DNA of 23,973 bases from JBJHBP01 sp050485645 (GCA_050485645.1 JBJHBT010000045.1:1-23973); one strand, 5' to 3'; numbered from the stretch's first letter, positions 14,971-22,747 are shown. Notes: generated by a model not told the origin, from the letters alone. A program made the numbers and translations.

Positions 14971-15612
14971 ATGAGAAAGGCCACTACACTGTTGGTCGCA
15001 GTGGCTATGGCGCTGGCAACTGCCGGTGCCATTCAGGCACATCACTCAGGCAGCGCATACTCCACACAACCGTTGTGGATCTCGGGCACTGTCATCCAAT
15101 TCGAGCCATCCAATCCGCATACCCTCACGCATCTGGAGTCGCGAGCAGACGATGGCTCGGTCGAGCGCTGGATCGTCGAGGGTCCGTCTCAAGCTCAGTT
15201 GGACCGGGTGCAGGGGGCGGACTTTTACATTCCGCGACCTGGGGACCGGATCGGCTTCTGTGCATTTCCGTACAAGTCGCGTGAAGAACTTGCGGAGCTT
15301 TGGCCAGACGTCGATTATTCAGGCTCTTTCTGGGCAACGACCGACGAAGCGTCATCGCCGAGAGCCGTGGCAGGCAACATCATGTTCACGCCGGACGGCG
15401 AAAAGCAGAGCTGGGAGCTACACGGAATTCTTGCGGCGTGCATTCTCAGTTCAAACGAACCTCGTCAGGCCTGGGCGGACTATCTGAATGAGCACGCGCA
15501 GGTGAGGCAGCTGTATTGCACACAGACCAGTTACCAGGTTGTGCGGTCGGATGACGCGCTAAGGGAGTTCGTTGTGGCCTTCAACGCGTTGCTCGATGAC
15601 CCCTGTGCCTGA
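14971..15612 (+). CDS. Secreted DUF6152-like protein
   Basis: A 213-residue protein with a clear signal peptide (basic start, hydrophobic LLVAVAMALATAGAIQA, cleavage near residue 23) followed at once by HHSGSAYS. This His-His-Ser start and the segment LWISGTVIQFEPSNPHTLTH resemble the DUF6152 family of small exported proteins, in which the mature N-terminus is also His-rich. The extension after about residue 120 contains three cysteines. GGAG stands 7 bases upstream of the ATG. Function is unknown; an envelope or periplasmic location is inferred from the signal. Confidence 0.7.
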   Translation: MRKATTLLVAVAMALATAGAIQAHHSGSAYSTQPLWISGTVIQFEPSNPHTLTHLESRADDGSVERWIVEGPSQAQLDRVQGADFYIPRPGDRIGFCAFPYKSREELAELWPDVDYSGSFWATTDEASSPRAVAGNIMFTPDGEKQSWELHGILAACILSSNEPRQAWADYLNEHAQVRQLYCTQTSYQVVRSDDALREFVVAFNALLDDPCA

Positions 15613-15625
15613 GTAGATCTTCGCC

Positions 15626-16186
15626 ATGGGACTCTTGACCTTCAGCATCAACGTCACCCTCGACGGTTGCGTCGACCACCGGGAGGGGATCGCCGACGAC
15701 GAGACACACGCTTTCTTCACCCGCCTCATGGACGAGGGAGGGGCGATGCTGTGGGGCCGCGTCACCTACGAGATGATGGAGAGCTACTGGCCAGCGGTCG
15801 CTCGCGGCGACGAGGAGGCGCCGCCGGCGATGCGCGAGTGGGCGGTCAAGCTGGAGGCTAAGCCGAAGTACGTGGTGTCGTCGACGCGAACGGACTTCCC
15901 GTGGACCAACAGCCACCACATCGCCGGCGACTTGCGCGCGAGCGTGCAGAAACTCAAGGATGCGACCCCTGCCGGCGTGCTCCTCGGTAGCGGCAAGCTC
16001 GCGACCGAGCTGGACCGGCTGGATCTGATCGACGAATACAAGTTCCTCGTCCACCCCAGGATCGCCGGTCACGGCCCGACCCTGTACCAGAGCGGGCTGT
16101 CCAGCACGCGACGGCTCGAGCTGGTCTCGTCGACGCCGCTCCGCAACGGTGCAGTCGCCATGCACTACCGGCGCGCACGCGGCTAG
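15626..16186 (+). CDS. Dihydrofolate reductase family protein (RibD C-terminal-like)
   Basis: A 186-residue protein of the DHFR/RibD-C superfamily. Family landmarks: FSINVTLDGCVDH (6-18), GRVTYEMMESYWP (about 44-56), VVSSTRTDFPW, and the glycine-rich loop VLLGSGKLATEL (about 117-128) that would bind NADPH. Members are stand-alone soluble reductases, mostly of unknown substrate; they are not the housekeeping folA. GC here is higher than in its neighbours, which suggests a separate origin. It begins 14 bases after the preceding gene. Confidence 0.85.
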   Translation: MGLLTFSINVTLDGCVDHREGIADDETHAFFTRLMDEGGAMLWGRVTYEMMESYWPAVARGDEEAPPAMREWAVKLEAKPKYVVSSTRTDFPWTNSHHIAGDLRASVQKLKDATPAGVLLGSGKLATELDRLDLIDEYKFLVHPRIAGHGPTLYQSGLSSTRRLELVSSTPLRNGAVAMHYRRARG

Positions 16187-16518
16187 CAAACGCTGCAGAC
16201 GGCCGTGACGCGTCCTACGCTCTTGGGGCCACCATGAACAAACAGAGAAGGCGTCCTCCAAAGCCCCGATGCCGAAGTCCGTGTCCAAGGGGGCGCGTTG
16301 CAGCCCGAGTTGCCGCGCTTGCGCGCCAAACTTAACGCGGTTTCGAGAAAAGATTCCGCGGAATCGTGACGCCTGATCGTGGCGAATGTCCGAATTGGGT
16401 TAATCTGCAGTCCTGGTCACGGAGTCTGATGGAATGACAGCCTGTAGCCACACCGGGCCGCCATGCTGTTCAGGAGAGCTTGCGTGCGCACCGGTACTCG
16501 CACGGGGAAGAAGCTTCG
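16187..16518. other. Non-coding stretch with a 14-bp perfect palindrome
   Basis: I see no convincing gene in this 332-base gap. GATTCCGCGGAATC at 16352-16365 is a perfect palindrome and could be an operator for the phzF gene that follows, although it lies about 150 bases from the start. Nothing else stands out. Confidence 0.4.
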
Positions 16519-17325
16519 ATGACGGAAAACCTCGCCTTGCCCTATCGGATAGTCGATGTGTTCGCCGACCGCCCGTTCCAGGGCAATCCCCTCACCGTCG
16601 TCACGGACGCAGTCGGTCTCTCCGCTGCGCAAATGCAGGCCATAGCCTCCGAGACCAATCACTCGGAGACCACATTCGTGACCGGTGCCATGAAAGACGG
16701 AGCGGCGCCCGTTCGAATCTTCACACCACGCACCGAGTTGCCATTTGCCGGCCACCCCACACTAGGCACCGCATACGTGCTTGGTGCCGACGCCCTGGAT
16801 CTCGCAATCGGCCGCATCTCAATACGGCGCGAGGACGGCCTTTTGTGGATGACTCAGAAAGAGGCCCGCTTCGGCCCGCGATTGGATGCCGGGATGGTGG
16901 CACGCTGTCTTGGAGTGCCCGCTGAAGGGGAGATCGTCTCCACCGGCACGCCGGTGGTAATCGTGGAGGTCGCCAATTCCGAAGCCGTTCGCGCCGCTGC
17001 CCTGGACATCCGCGCCTACTCGGGGCCCGACGTGGCTGGAGTCTACGTCTTCGCCGATGGCAGTGACCACGATCTGCATGCCCGCTTCTTCGGGGATTTC
17101 GTAGGCATCCCGGAGGATCCGGCGACGGGTGGCGCAGCCGGGCCCCTGGCCGCCTGGCTGCACCGTCAAGGGCGTCTTGGAGGCCGCCGCATCATCACGC
17201 AAGGCGTGGAAATGGGACGCCAAAGCAGCCTGCATATCGCTTTCGACGAAGCACCGCAGGTTGGCGGCAAAGTGCAGGACGTGGCTCGGGGCGAGTTTCT
17301 GCGGGCGCCTGCTGCGACGACTTGA
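16519..17325 (+). CDS. PhzF family phenazine-biosynthesis-like isomerase
   Basis: A 268-residue PhzF-fold protein. It starts at ATG 16519, with GGGGAAG 8 bases upstream; the frame is open further upstream but the family N-terminus (YRIVDVFADRPFQGNPLTVV) begins here. The catalytic glutamate is Glu50 in TNHSETTFV. Other family motifs are RIFTPRTELPFAGHPTLGTA and the second-half glycine loop EDPATGGAAGPLAAW. True PhzF isomerises an intermediate of phenazine synthesis, but most members sit, as here, without phenazine genes and have unknown substrates. It is spaced 68 bases from the next VOC gene. Confidence 0.9.
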   Translation: MTENLALPYRIVDVFADRPFQGNPLTVVTDAVGLSAAQMQAIASETNHSETTFVTGAMKDGAAPVRIFTPRTELPFAGHPTLGTAYVLGADALDLAIGRISIRREDGLLWMTQKEARFGPRLDAGMVARCLGVPAEGEIVSTGTPVVIVEVANSEAVRAAALDIRAYSGPDVAGVYVFADGSDHDLHARFFGDFVGIPEDPATGGAAGPLAAWLHRQGRLGGRRIITQGVEMGRQSSLHIAFDEAPQVGGKVQDVARGEFLRAPAATT

Positions 17326-17393
17326 GCGAACGCGCGAGCCAACCTATTGTTCCACCGGCGGCATAGACGCTGCACAAAAGGATCGGGTGTTAA

Positions 17394-17825
17394 ATGACGA
17401 ATGGCCCAAAGAATACGACGGCGACGATTATTCCAACTCTGCGCTATACAGATGCAGTGGCGGCTATCGATTGGCTGTGTAAAGCGTTCGGCTTCAAGAA
17501 GCATCTTGTGGTACCAGGCGATGACGGCGGTATCGCCCACGCCCAGCTTGTATTCGGTAACGGCATGATCATGCTTGGCTCCGCACGAGCCGATGCCTTT
17601 GGCAAGTTGCAGGCCCCACTTGATACGCCAGGGAGTCCGGTTCCGCAGAGTCCGTACATTGTTGTCCGCGACGTGGACGAACACCATAAGCAGGCAGTCG
17701 CGGCCGGCGCGGAAATCGTCATGCCCCCTGAGGATCAGGATTATGGTGGCCGCTTGTATTCATGTCGTGACCCGGAAGGTAATCTTTGGAACTTCGGGAG
17801 CTATGATCCCTGGCACTCCGCATAA
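17394..17825 (+). CDS. VOC-family protein (PhnB/glyoxalase-like)
   Basis: A 143-residue single VOC unit of the PhnB-like type. It begins with IIPTLRYTDAVAAIDWLCKA, has the central FGNGMIMLGSA, and ends with YSCRDPEGNLWNFGSYDPW. Such proteins bind small ligands or metals in a beta-alpha-beta-beta-beta dimer fold; function within the group is often unknown. Its last 23 bases overlap the AlkB gene, so the two are probably translated together. Confidence 0.87.
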   Translation: MTNGPKNTTATIIPTLRYTDAVAAIDWLCKAFGFKKHLVVPGDDGGIAHAQLVFGNGMIMLGSARADAFGKLQAPLDTPGSPVPQSPYIVVRDVDEHHKQAVAAGAEIVMPPEDQDYGGRLYSCRDPEGNLWNFGSYDPWHSA

Positions 17826-18471
17826 GAAGGCAAAGAGCGCCAGCATTTCTACGGTCCGACAGGCGTCCGACGGTCCCGCGAACTCTGAGCTACCCACGGC
17901 AATCGACTTGCCGGATGCGGACCTACTATATTTCCGGTACCTGTTCCCGAAAAGCGATGCAGACAGGCTGTTCCTTGCACTGCAGCAAGAGATCCATTGG
18001 CAGCAGGAGAAGATCACCCTTTATGGGAAGACGCATGATGTTCCGAGGCTGACTGCCTGGTACGGCGACCCGAGCAAAACGTACACCTACTCAGGAATCA
18101 CGGTCGAATCCAGGCCGTGGACGCCGATCTTGATGGAAATCAAACGGGAGATCGAAGCCGTATCAAATACGACCTTTAACAGCGTGCTCCTGAATCGCTA
18201 TCGCGCAGGTTCGGATGGAGTTTCCTGGCATGCAGACGATGAACCGGAGCTTGGGACCAACCCGACGATCGGCTCAGTCAGTTTCGGACAAAGCCGCCCA
18301 TTTCAAATGAAGCACAGGTTCGACCATAAGGTAAGGAAGAGCGTCGACCTCGACCATGGCAGTTGTCTGCTCATGAAAGGGAGAACCCAGCACTATTGGC
18401 TGCATCAGGTCCCCAAGACCAGGCGAGCGGTGGGTGAGCGAATCAATCTCACCTTTCGTGTTGTGTCGTGA
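17803..18471 (+). CDS. AlkB-family 2-oxoglutarate/Fe(II) dioxygenase
   Basis: A 222-residue AlkB homologue, closer in pattern to the ALKBH2/3-type group (PRLTAWYGD at 81-89, then YTYSG) than to E. coli AlkB. The iron ligands are His143 and Asp145 (SWHADDE) and probably His201 (HYWLHQVPK). The 2-oxoglutarate-binding arginines are in ERINLTFR (Arg213, Arg219). These enzymes repair alkylated bases in DNA or RNA by oxidative demethylation. ATG at 17803 lies inside the end of the VOC gene, right after GGGAG; the spacing is short but coupling would help. The N-terminal about 30 residues are poorly conserved and a later start is possible. Confidence 0.9.
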   Translation: MIPGTPHKKAKSASISTVRQASDGPANSELPTAIDLPDADLLYFRYLFPKSDADRLFLALQQEIHWQQEKITLYGKTHDVPRLTAWYGDPSKTYTYSGITVESRPWTPILMEIKREIEAVSNTTFNSVLLNRYRAGSDGVSWHADDEPELGTNPTIGSVSFGQSRPFQMKHRFDHKVRKSVDLDHGSCLLMKGRTQHYWLHQVPKTRRAVGERINLTFRVVS

Positions 18472-18496
18472 TCCGGTTTTCGAACGCTCCTGCCGC

Positions 18497-18865
18497 ATGA
18501 CCATGTCAACCGAACGTGTAACAGCAAATCTGCCGAGCCGGGACTTCGATAAGACCGCGGCGTTCTACAGTTCGCTTGGGTTCGAAGTCGCATTCAGGAG
18601 TGCGCAGTGGATGATACTTCGATCCGGGTCACTGGAGATCGAGTTCTTTCCAATGAAGATCGATCCGAAGGAGAGCTGGTTCAGTGCGTGCATTCGAGTC
18701 GATAATCTCAACGCGCTGTACGAAAGCTTCGAGAACGGGGGGCTCCCGAAAGATTCGTCATCGATACCTCGTTTGACGGCACCTATAGAGACAGACGGGC
18801 TTCGAATGTTTGCGGTTGTGGACATAGATGGCAGCTTGTTGCGCTGTATAGAGAATGCGCGGTAG
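18497..18865 (+). CDS. Bleomycin-resistance-protein-like VOC protein
   Basis: A 122-residue VOC protein. The pattern ANLPSRDFDKTAAFYSSLGF (10-29), then WMILRSGSLEIEFFP, then the C-terminal DIDGSLLRCIEN, fits the Ble/BLMA-like group that binds glycopeptide antibiotics, although many chromosomal members have other roles. ATG 18497 (or ATG 18503) is chosen as start because the family N-terminus begins here; the frame extends upstream into the AlkB gene. Following AlkB by 25 bases, it may form a small operon with the preceding two genes. Drug binding is not established. Confidence 0.8.
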   Translation: MTMSTERVTANLPSRDFDKTAAFYSSLGFEVAFRSAQWMILRSGSLEIEFFPMKIDPKESWFSACIRVDNLNALYESFENGGLPKDSSSIPRLTAPIETDGLRMFAVVDIDGSLLRCIENAR

Positions 18866-19004
18866 ATCTGGTGGCAGTATTGGCCCGCGTGCGACGCCAG
18901 GAAGGGCGGCCGCGACATGCATAGCGATAGCTTCGGTCCTACAAGGATTTTTTATCGCATCTTCATCGCGAAATCTCTCTTCAAAGCGAGCTGGAGATTG
19001 AAGA

Positions 19005-19035
19005 CGATCGTGCAAGTACTGAACTCGCACGATCG
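19005..19035. promoter_or_regulatory. 9-bp perfect inverted repeat upstream of the HEPN gene
   Basis: CGATCGTGC (19005-19013) and GCACGATCG (19027-19035) are separated by 13 bases, 20 bases before the GTG of the HEPN gene. The position suits an operator for autoregulation of the two-gene module; a hairpin in the leader RNA is an alternative. No T-run follows, so it is not a normal terminator for the gene before it. Confidence 0.5.
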
Positions 19036-19055
19036 GTCGCGTAATTGAACTCTTA

Positions 19056-19418
19056 GTGAATCGGCAAGATCTACAAGAGCTTTCCAGGCTCCGCCGCAGG
19101 GAGGCCGCTGTCCTGTTGAAGAGCAAGCACTATGCCGGAGCTTACTACCTGCTGGGTTACGCTGTTGAATGCGCCTTGAAAGCGTGTATTGCCAAGCAGA
19201 CGAAGCGATATGATTTTCCGGATAAACATATCGCTCAGAAGGCCTACGCGCATGATCCAGAACAGCTACTGAAGGTGGCCGGCCTAGAACAGGATTTGAA
19301 AATAGAAATGTCGGGAAACCGCTACTTGGAAGTCAATTGGGCGGTAGTTAAAGATTGGCGGGAATCTTGCGGGTACAATGCAAACATCTCCGCGGCAGAG
19401 GCCCGGGATTTTTACTGA
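19056..19418 (+). CDS. HEPN-domain protein
   Basis: A 120-residue helical protein. The segment KHYAGAYYLLGYAVECALKA (25-44) is the hallmark of HEPN proteins (Tyr-Tyr-Leu-Ala-Gly-Tyr-Ala-Val-Glu type), followed by KACIAKQTKRYDFPDKHIA. A loose R-x6-H (Arg51, His58) is present; toxic HEPN RNases carry R-x4-6-H with a polar residue after the Arg, whereas here a Tyr follows, so RNase activity is uncertain. GTG 19056 is used because an in-frame stop lies close upstream and no ATG is available; the ribosome site is poor. A gene for a 132-residue protein follows 32 bases later. GC is visibly lower than in the core part. HEPN proteins often pair with nucleotidyltransferases, but the partner here is not one. 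Confidence 0.75.
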   Translation: MNRQDLQELSRLRRREAAVLLKSKHYAGAYYLLGYAVECALKACIAKQTKRYDFPDKHIAQKAYAHDPEQLLKVAGLEQDLKIEMSGNRYLEVNWAVVKDWRESCGYNANISAAEARDFY

Positions 19419-19450
19419 GCTTGCACATCCCGTACCAACGGGGTACTCAC

Positions 19451-19849
19451 TTGGATATCGGCAAAGTGGTAGTAAGTACGCTAACTCCCGAGCAAATCGA
19501 AGCTGGGAAACGTCTCCTGCAAGAGCTCGACGATGAGAACGTTAAGGTAGATGGCGCCTTGTGGTTCTTATTCGAAGAGAACTTCTGGAAGCTAATGCTT
19601 TCACTGCCAACCGTCGAGAAGGATGGTCCGAAAGCCGCCTACAAGAAGATTCAAGCTGCCCTGGAAAAACTCAAAGACTCCCCGCGGATTGACCTGAAGG
19701 ACGTCGCGCTAGTTAAGCCTGGCGCGCCCCTGCTAGGGTTGCTAAGAGCGACAATCCCAACAGAGCCTGGAATCAGCGGGATCCGCTTTTCAAATAACGT
19801 CATAGATGGTCGCTTGATTCCCGACGCGTATATCTACCGTTTGCAATAA
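19451..19849 (+). CDS. Unrecognised partner of the HEPN protein
   Basis: A 132-residue protein of mixed alpha/beta prediction with no named family known to me. It starts at TTG 19451 (GGGG lies 8 bases upstream). Notable segments are TLTPEQIEAGKRLLQELDDE, ALWFLFEENFWKLMLSLPTV, KDGPKAAYKKIQAALEKL, and the C-terminal GISGIRFSNNVIDGRLIPDA followed by YIYRL. It has no signal peptide or membrane helix, so it is cytoplasmic. Similar proteins next to HEPN genes seem familiar from other bacteria, but this needs a search. It lacks the GS-x10-DxD nucleotidyltransferase motif, so this is not the classical HEPN-MNT pair. Confidence 0.7.
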   Translation: MDIGKVVVSTLTPEQIEAGKRLLQELDDENVKVDGALWFLFEENFWKLMLSLPTVEKDGPKAAYKKIQAALEKLKDSPRIDLKDVALVKPGAPLLGLLRATIPTEPGISGIRFSNNVIDGRLIPDAYIYRLQ

Positions 19850-19889
19850 GAATCCCAACAGATGCCCTGAAGTACGTGAGAGGGACGCG

Positions 19890-21119
19890 GTGGTAACCAG
19901 AATCGCTTTTACTTTGGCGTGCCTATTATCGGCCATTCCTACTTCGGCGGCCGGCGAAGAGCCCAGGCATGTCCTCACCGTCGCCGAGGAGTTTCGGCTC
20001 CAGTCGGAATCGTTGAACGAGGAGCGCCTGTACTGGGTTCATCTGCCACCGTCGTACGACGAGGCGTTGTCCGCTCAGAGACGGTATCCGGTGATCTACC
20101 TCCTGGACGGAGAAACGCATCTTCACATGAGTGTGGGCATGGTGGAGTTCATGAGCGCGGGAACGTACGGAAACAACTTCCAGATCCCAGAGTCCATCAT
20201 CGTGGCGATCCCGAACACAGCGCGCTTACGCGACTTGACGCCCACTCACTCTCTACAGGGTCCGAATGGAGAGGTGATGCCGTGGTACTCCGTGAGCGGC
20301 GGTGCCAGCGCCTTTGTGGAGTTTCTTCGCGACGAATTGATTCCGGAAACTGAAGAAAACTATCGCACGTTGGGCCATCGCACATTGGTCGGACACTCGC
20401 TAGCCGGTTTGTTCGGCCTGCACGCCCTAATCCAGGCGCCAGAGTTGTTCCAGGGATACATTGCTCTGGATCCAAGTCTGTGGTGGGACGACAGTGTGCT
20501 CCTGCAAACACCACAAGACGCTCTCCTGGAGGCGGCCTCCGAAGGGGAGGCTGTCTATATTGCGCTAGCCGACAATCCGGACACCGGCATCGCGGGGTCT
20601 CCGGCACACGAGGAAGCGGTCGCCGGCTTTTCGCAGCTACTGTTCTCTGTTGAGGATGCGCGCCTGCGGACTCGGCTGCAGTATTTCGAGGATGAAGATC
20701 ATTTATCTGTACCGCTGCAGGGACTCTACTTTGGGCTGCTGCATGTTTTTGAAGGGTACAACCCATCGTTAGCCGAGATCGTTGCCCGACCCGAATTCCT
20801 GCGTGAGCACTTTGACCGCGTCGCGCAGAGGCTAAGGGTCAACCTTTTGCCGCCGCCGGTTTTCCTGGGCCAGCTGGGGAGTATCTTCCTCTACGATAGA
20901 GAAGATGCCGAGAGCGCCATGCAAGTATACGAATACTATGCGGACGTTTATCCCATGTCCTCTTACGCCCACTTCGGATTAGGCGAAGCGCATATGGCGA
21001 ACAGCAACTATCCGGCTGCAATCAGCAGCTTTGAGAGGGCGCTTGTGCTCGACCATCCTGATGACGGCGGTTATATCGAAGAGCAGCTTGAGGTCTTGAG
21101 ATCGCGTATCGACCGATAG
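19890..21119 (+). CDS. Secreted alpha/beta-hydrolase esterase with C-terminal TPR-like repeat
   Basis: A 409-residue protein. Residues 1-22 form a signal peptide (RIAFTLACLLSAIPTSAAG). Residues 30-290 are a putative esterase of the enterochelin-esterase/IroE-like group: RRYPVIYLLDGETH, then the nucleophile elbow GHSLAG with Ser170, then ALDPSLWWDD, and a possible catalytic His in DEDHLSVP. After a linker, residues about 340-395 read as a tetratricopeptide-like pair (YAHFGLGEAHMANSNYPAAI, then SSFERALVLDHPD). Such proteins hydrolyse esters in the periplasm; no siderophore genes are nearby, so the substrate is open. GTG 19890 follows GAGAGGGA. Confidence 0.85.
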   Translation: MVTRIAFTLACLLSAIPTSAAGEEPRHVLTVAEEFRLQSESLNEERLYWVHLPPSYDEALSAQRRYPVIYLLDGETHLHMSVGMVEFMSAGTYGNNFQIPESIIVAIPNTARLRDLTPTHSLQGPNGEVMPWYSVSGGASAFVEFLRDELIPETEENYRTLGHRTLVGHSLAGLFGLHALIQAPELFQGYIALDPSLWWDDSVLLQTPQDALLEAASEGEAVYIALADNPDTGIAGSPAHEEAVAGFSQLLFSVEDARLRTRLQYFEDEDHLSVPLQGLYFGLLHVFEGYNPSLAEIVARPEFLREHFDRVAQRLRVNLLPPPVFLGQLGSIFLYDREDAESAMQVYEYYADVYPMSSYAHFGLGEAHMANSNYPAAISSFERALVLDHPDDGGYIEEQLEVLRSRIDR

Positions 21120-21150
21120 CCATGCCGAACTTGTGCATGCAGGGGCATGG
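21120..21150. repeat. 7-bp inverted repeat after the esterase gene
   Basis: CCATGCC (21120-21126) pairs with GGCATGG (21144-21150) across a 17-base loop, right after the esterase stop. There is no T-run; this is a weak candidate for a transcript end. The rest of the gap to 21399 shows no supported gene. Confidence 0.3.
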
Positions 21151-21239
21151 GAAGATGTCACGCGTTCTACTTGCGCAGGGGGTAGCTTCGGCACCGATCC
21201 AAGCGTGGCGTCATGCGGCGCAGAAGGCATGTCGCGGCG

Positions 21240-21268
21240 GGAACCTCGGTGATCAGCTGGCCCCGTAG
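21240..21268 (+). promoter_or_regulatory. Possible ECF-type promoter before the sigma-factor operon
   Basis: GGAACC (21240-21245), the usual core of ECF -35 elements, is followed after 18 bases by CGTAG (21264-21268). It lies about 130 bases before the DUF6249 gene and could allow autoregulation by the ECF factor encoded in this operon. The spacing is a little long and the -10 weak. Confidence 0.25.
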
Positions 21269-21399
21269 CGCGTGGTTCTCGAGCCCGTGACGGCAGGTAT
21301 TTCGCGGGCAGCACCCTCGACTATCGGCTCGCTGCATCCAAAGTCCGGGTGGTCTGCATCTCTCATGGCATAGACCAAACTCATCGAAAGGACAACGAC

Positions 21400-21822
21400 A
21401 TGGAAGGATTAGGTGCGGGTCTCGCCGCGCTTGCGTTCTGGGGCTTCGTCGCAGCGCTTATTGTCGCGTCGTTCTGGTACGCGGCTCGAGAGCGCGCTAC
21501 GCAACATGAAACACTACGGCGCATCATTGAAAGCGGTAAGCCGGTCGATCAGGCGTTGATGGACAAGGTCCTCGGGCATCCGAGGCGGCAGGATCGAGAT
21601 CTGCGAATCGCAGGCATCATAGTCCTCTCCACAGCAACCGGTGTGGCGATACTCGGCATGTTCCTGGACAAGGTTTTCGCTTCCTGGGTGATGGTGGTGC
21701 TTCTCGGAGTCGCCAGCTTGTTGATTTGTATCGGTATCGGTCTGATGGTGGCGTCGGCTTACGTCCGACGCGAGCGAGCTGAGGAGGATAGCGCCGGCGC
21801 CGGCAGCTCGGTCGGGAGCTAG
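21400..21822 (+). CDS. DUF6249-like membrane protein
   Basis: A 140-residue inner-membrane protein with three predicted helices: about 8-28, 70-88 and 96-119. A basic cytoplasmic loop between the first and second helices contains HETLRRIIESGKPVDQAL, the family signature. ATG 21400 follows AAAGGA at good spacing; the frame is open upstream but without membrane or family features. It is followed after two bases by the ECF sigma gene, an arrangement seen for DUF6249 proteins, which suggests a role as membrane sensor or regulator of that sigma factor. The function itself is not established. Confidence 0.72.
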   Translation: MEGLGAGLAALAFWGFVAALIVASFWYAARERATQHETLRRIIESGKPVDQALMDKVLGHPRRQDRDLRIAGIIVLSTATGVAILGMFLDKVFASWVMVVLLGVASLLICIGIGLMVASAYVRRERAEEDSAGAGSSVGS

Positions 21823-21824
21823 CG

Positions 21825-22403
21825 TTGCAGCCGGCAGCGGACATGTACGCGAAGAGTCCCGAGCCGCTCCTAGTGCGGCTCGCGGGCCGCGGGGACGGTC
21901 GAGCTTTCGAAGAACTGGTGCGCCGACGCCAGTCGTGGATACGAAATCTGCTGCGTCGTCTGTCCCGCGACGCAACGCTAGCCGACGATCTGGCGCAGCA
22001 GGTTTTTCTGCAAACATGGCGCACGATCGCCCAGCTGAGACAGCCGGCCGGCTTCCCCGGTTGGCTGAAGCGAACGGCCGTCAACACGTGGCTGCAACAC
22101 GTTCGCCGGAACGATCCGCTCAGGGCAGCGGACGCGATCGGCGAGAACGACGACAGCGCGTCCTCTGCTTCCGAGGCGGCGAGTGTGGCAATCGATCTCG
22201 ACGACGCGCTTGCAAAGCTGCCAGATGCCGTGCGTGTCTGTATCGTCCTTTCGTATTATGAGCACATGAGTCATGCGGAAATCGCAAAGGCAGCAGACCT
22301 GCCCCTCGGCACCGTCAAGTCCCACATCCGCCGCGGTACGGAACAGTTGCGTTCACTGCTTGCCGACTACGCCGAAACCGCAACAACGGAGGCCATCTCA
22401 TGA
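21825..22403 (+). CDS. ECF-type RNA polymerase sigma factor
   Basis: A 192-residue sigma70-family factor with only regions 2 and 4. Region 2 (about 20-85) includes GDGRAFEELVRRRQ, then DDLAQQVFLQTWRTIAQLR; region 4 (about 128-180) has LPDAVRVCIVLSYYEHMSHA, then EIAKAADLPLGTVKSHIRRG, the DNA-binding helix-turn-helix for the -35. TTG 21825 with GGGAG six bases upstream is used; ATG 21843 (MYAKSPEP) would give the more common N-terminus but has a weaker ribosome site. Its stop overlaps the next gene's start (ATGA), so the three genes are one operon. Confidence 0.9.
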   Translation: MQPAADMYAKSPEPLLVRLAGRGDGRAFEELVRRRQSWIRNLLRRLSRDATLADDLAQQVFLQTWRTIAQLRQPAGFPGWLKRTAVNTWLQHVRRNDPLRAADAIGENDDSASSASEAASVAIDLDDALAKLPDAVRVCIVLSYYEHMSHAEIAKAADLPLGTVKSHIRRGTEQLRSLLADYAETATTEAIS

Positions 22404-22747
22404 GCGATGATCGCGATCCGCTGCTGGAGCAGTTCTTTGCCGAAGCTGAGCAAGAACTCGACGACTCAGCATTCGTTAACAACATCGTGGCGCTTGCGCG
22501 CAAGCAAAGAAGGCAGAGGATGCTCTGGCTGGGTGCGGCGTGCCTGGTAATCGTGCCGGTGGTATGGCTCGTTGCCACTCCGCTCAATGAGTTGGCGCTA
22601 TCGCTCATGGAGTTGATCTTCCGCCCTGTCTCAGATGCGAATGCTGGCTTCGCAGCGCCGATACTTTCGCCGCTGAATAATTTCGCGAGCCTGCTCGTGT
22701 TGGGAGCCTTGGCGCTTCGGGCCATCTACAGGTGGTTGACCGGATAG
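22400..22747 (+). CDS. Small membrane protein, candidate partner of the ECF factor
   Basis: A 115-residue protein beginning at ATG 22400 within the sigma stop. It has an acidic N-terminal helix (PLLEQFFAEAEQELDD), a basic stretch (RKQRRQRM), and two membrane helices at about 41-59 and 93-110. Placement and topology (cytoplasmic N-terminus, then membrane) suggest an anti-sigma-like role, but no zinc-binding HxxxCxxC motif is present, so it is not a classical ZAS anti-sigma factor. No family recognised with certainty. Confidence 0.65.
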   Translation: MSDDRDPLLEQFFAEAEQELDDSAFVNNIVALARKQRRQRMLWLGAACLVIVPVVWLVATPLNELALSLMELIFRPVSDANAGFAAPILSPLNNFASLLVLGALALRAIYRWLTG

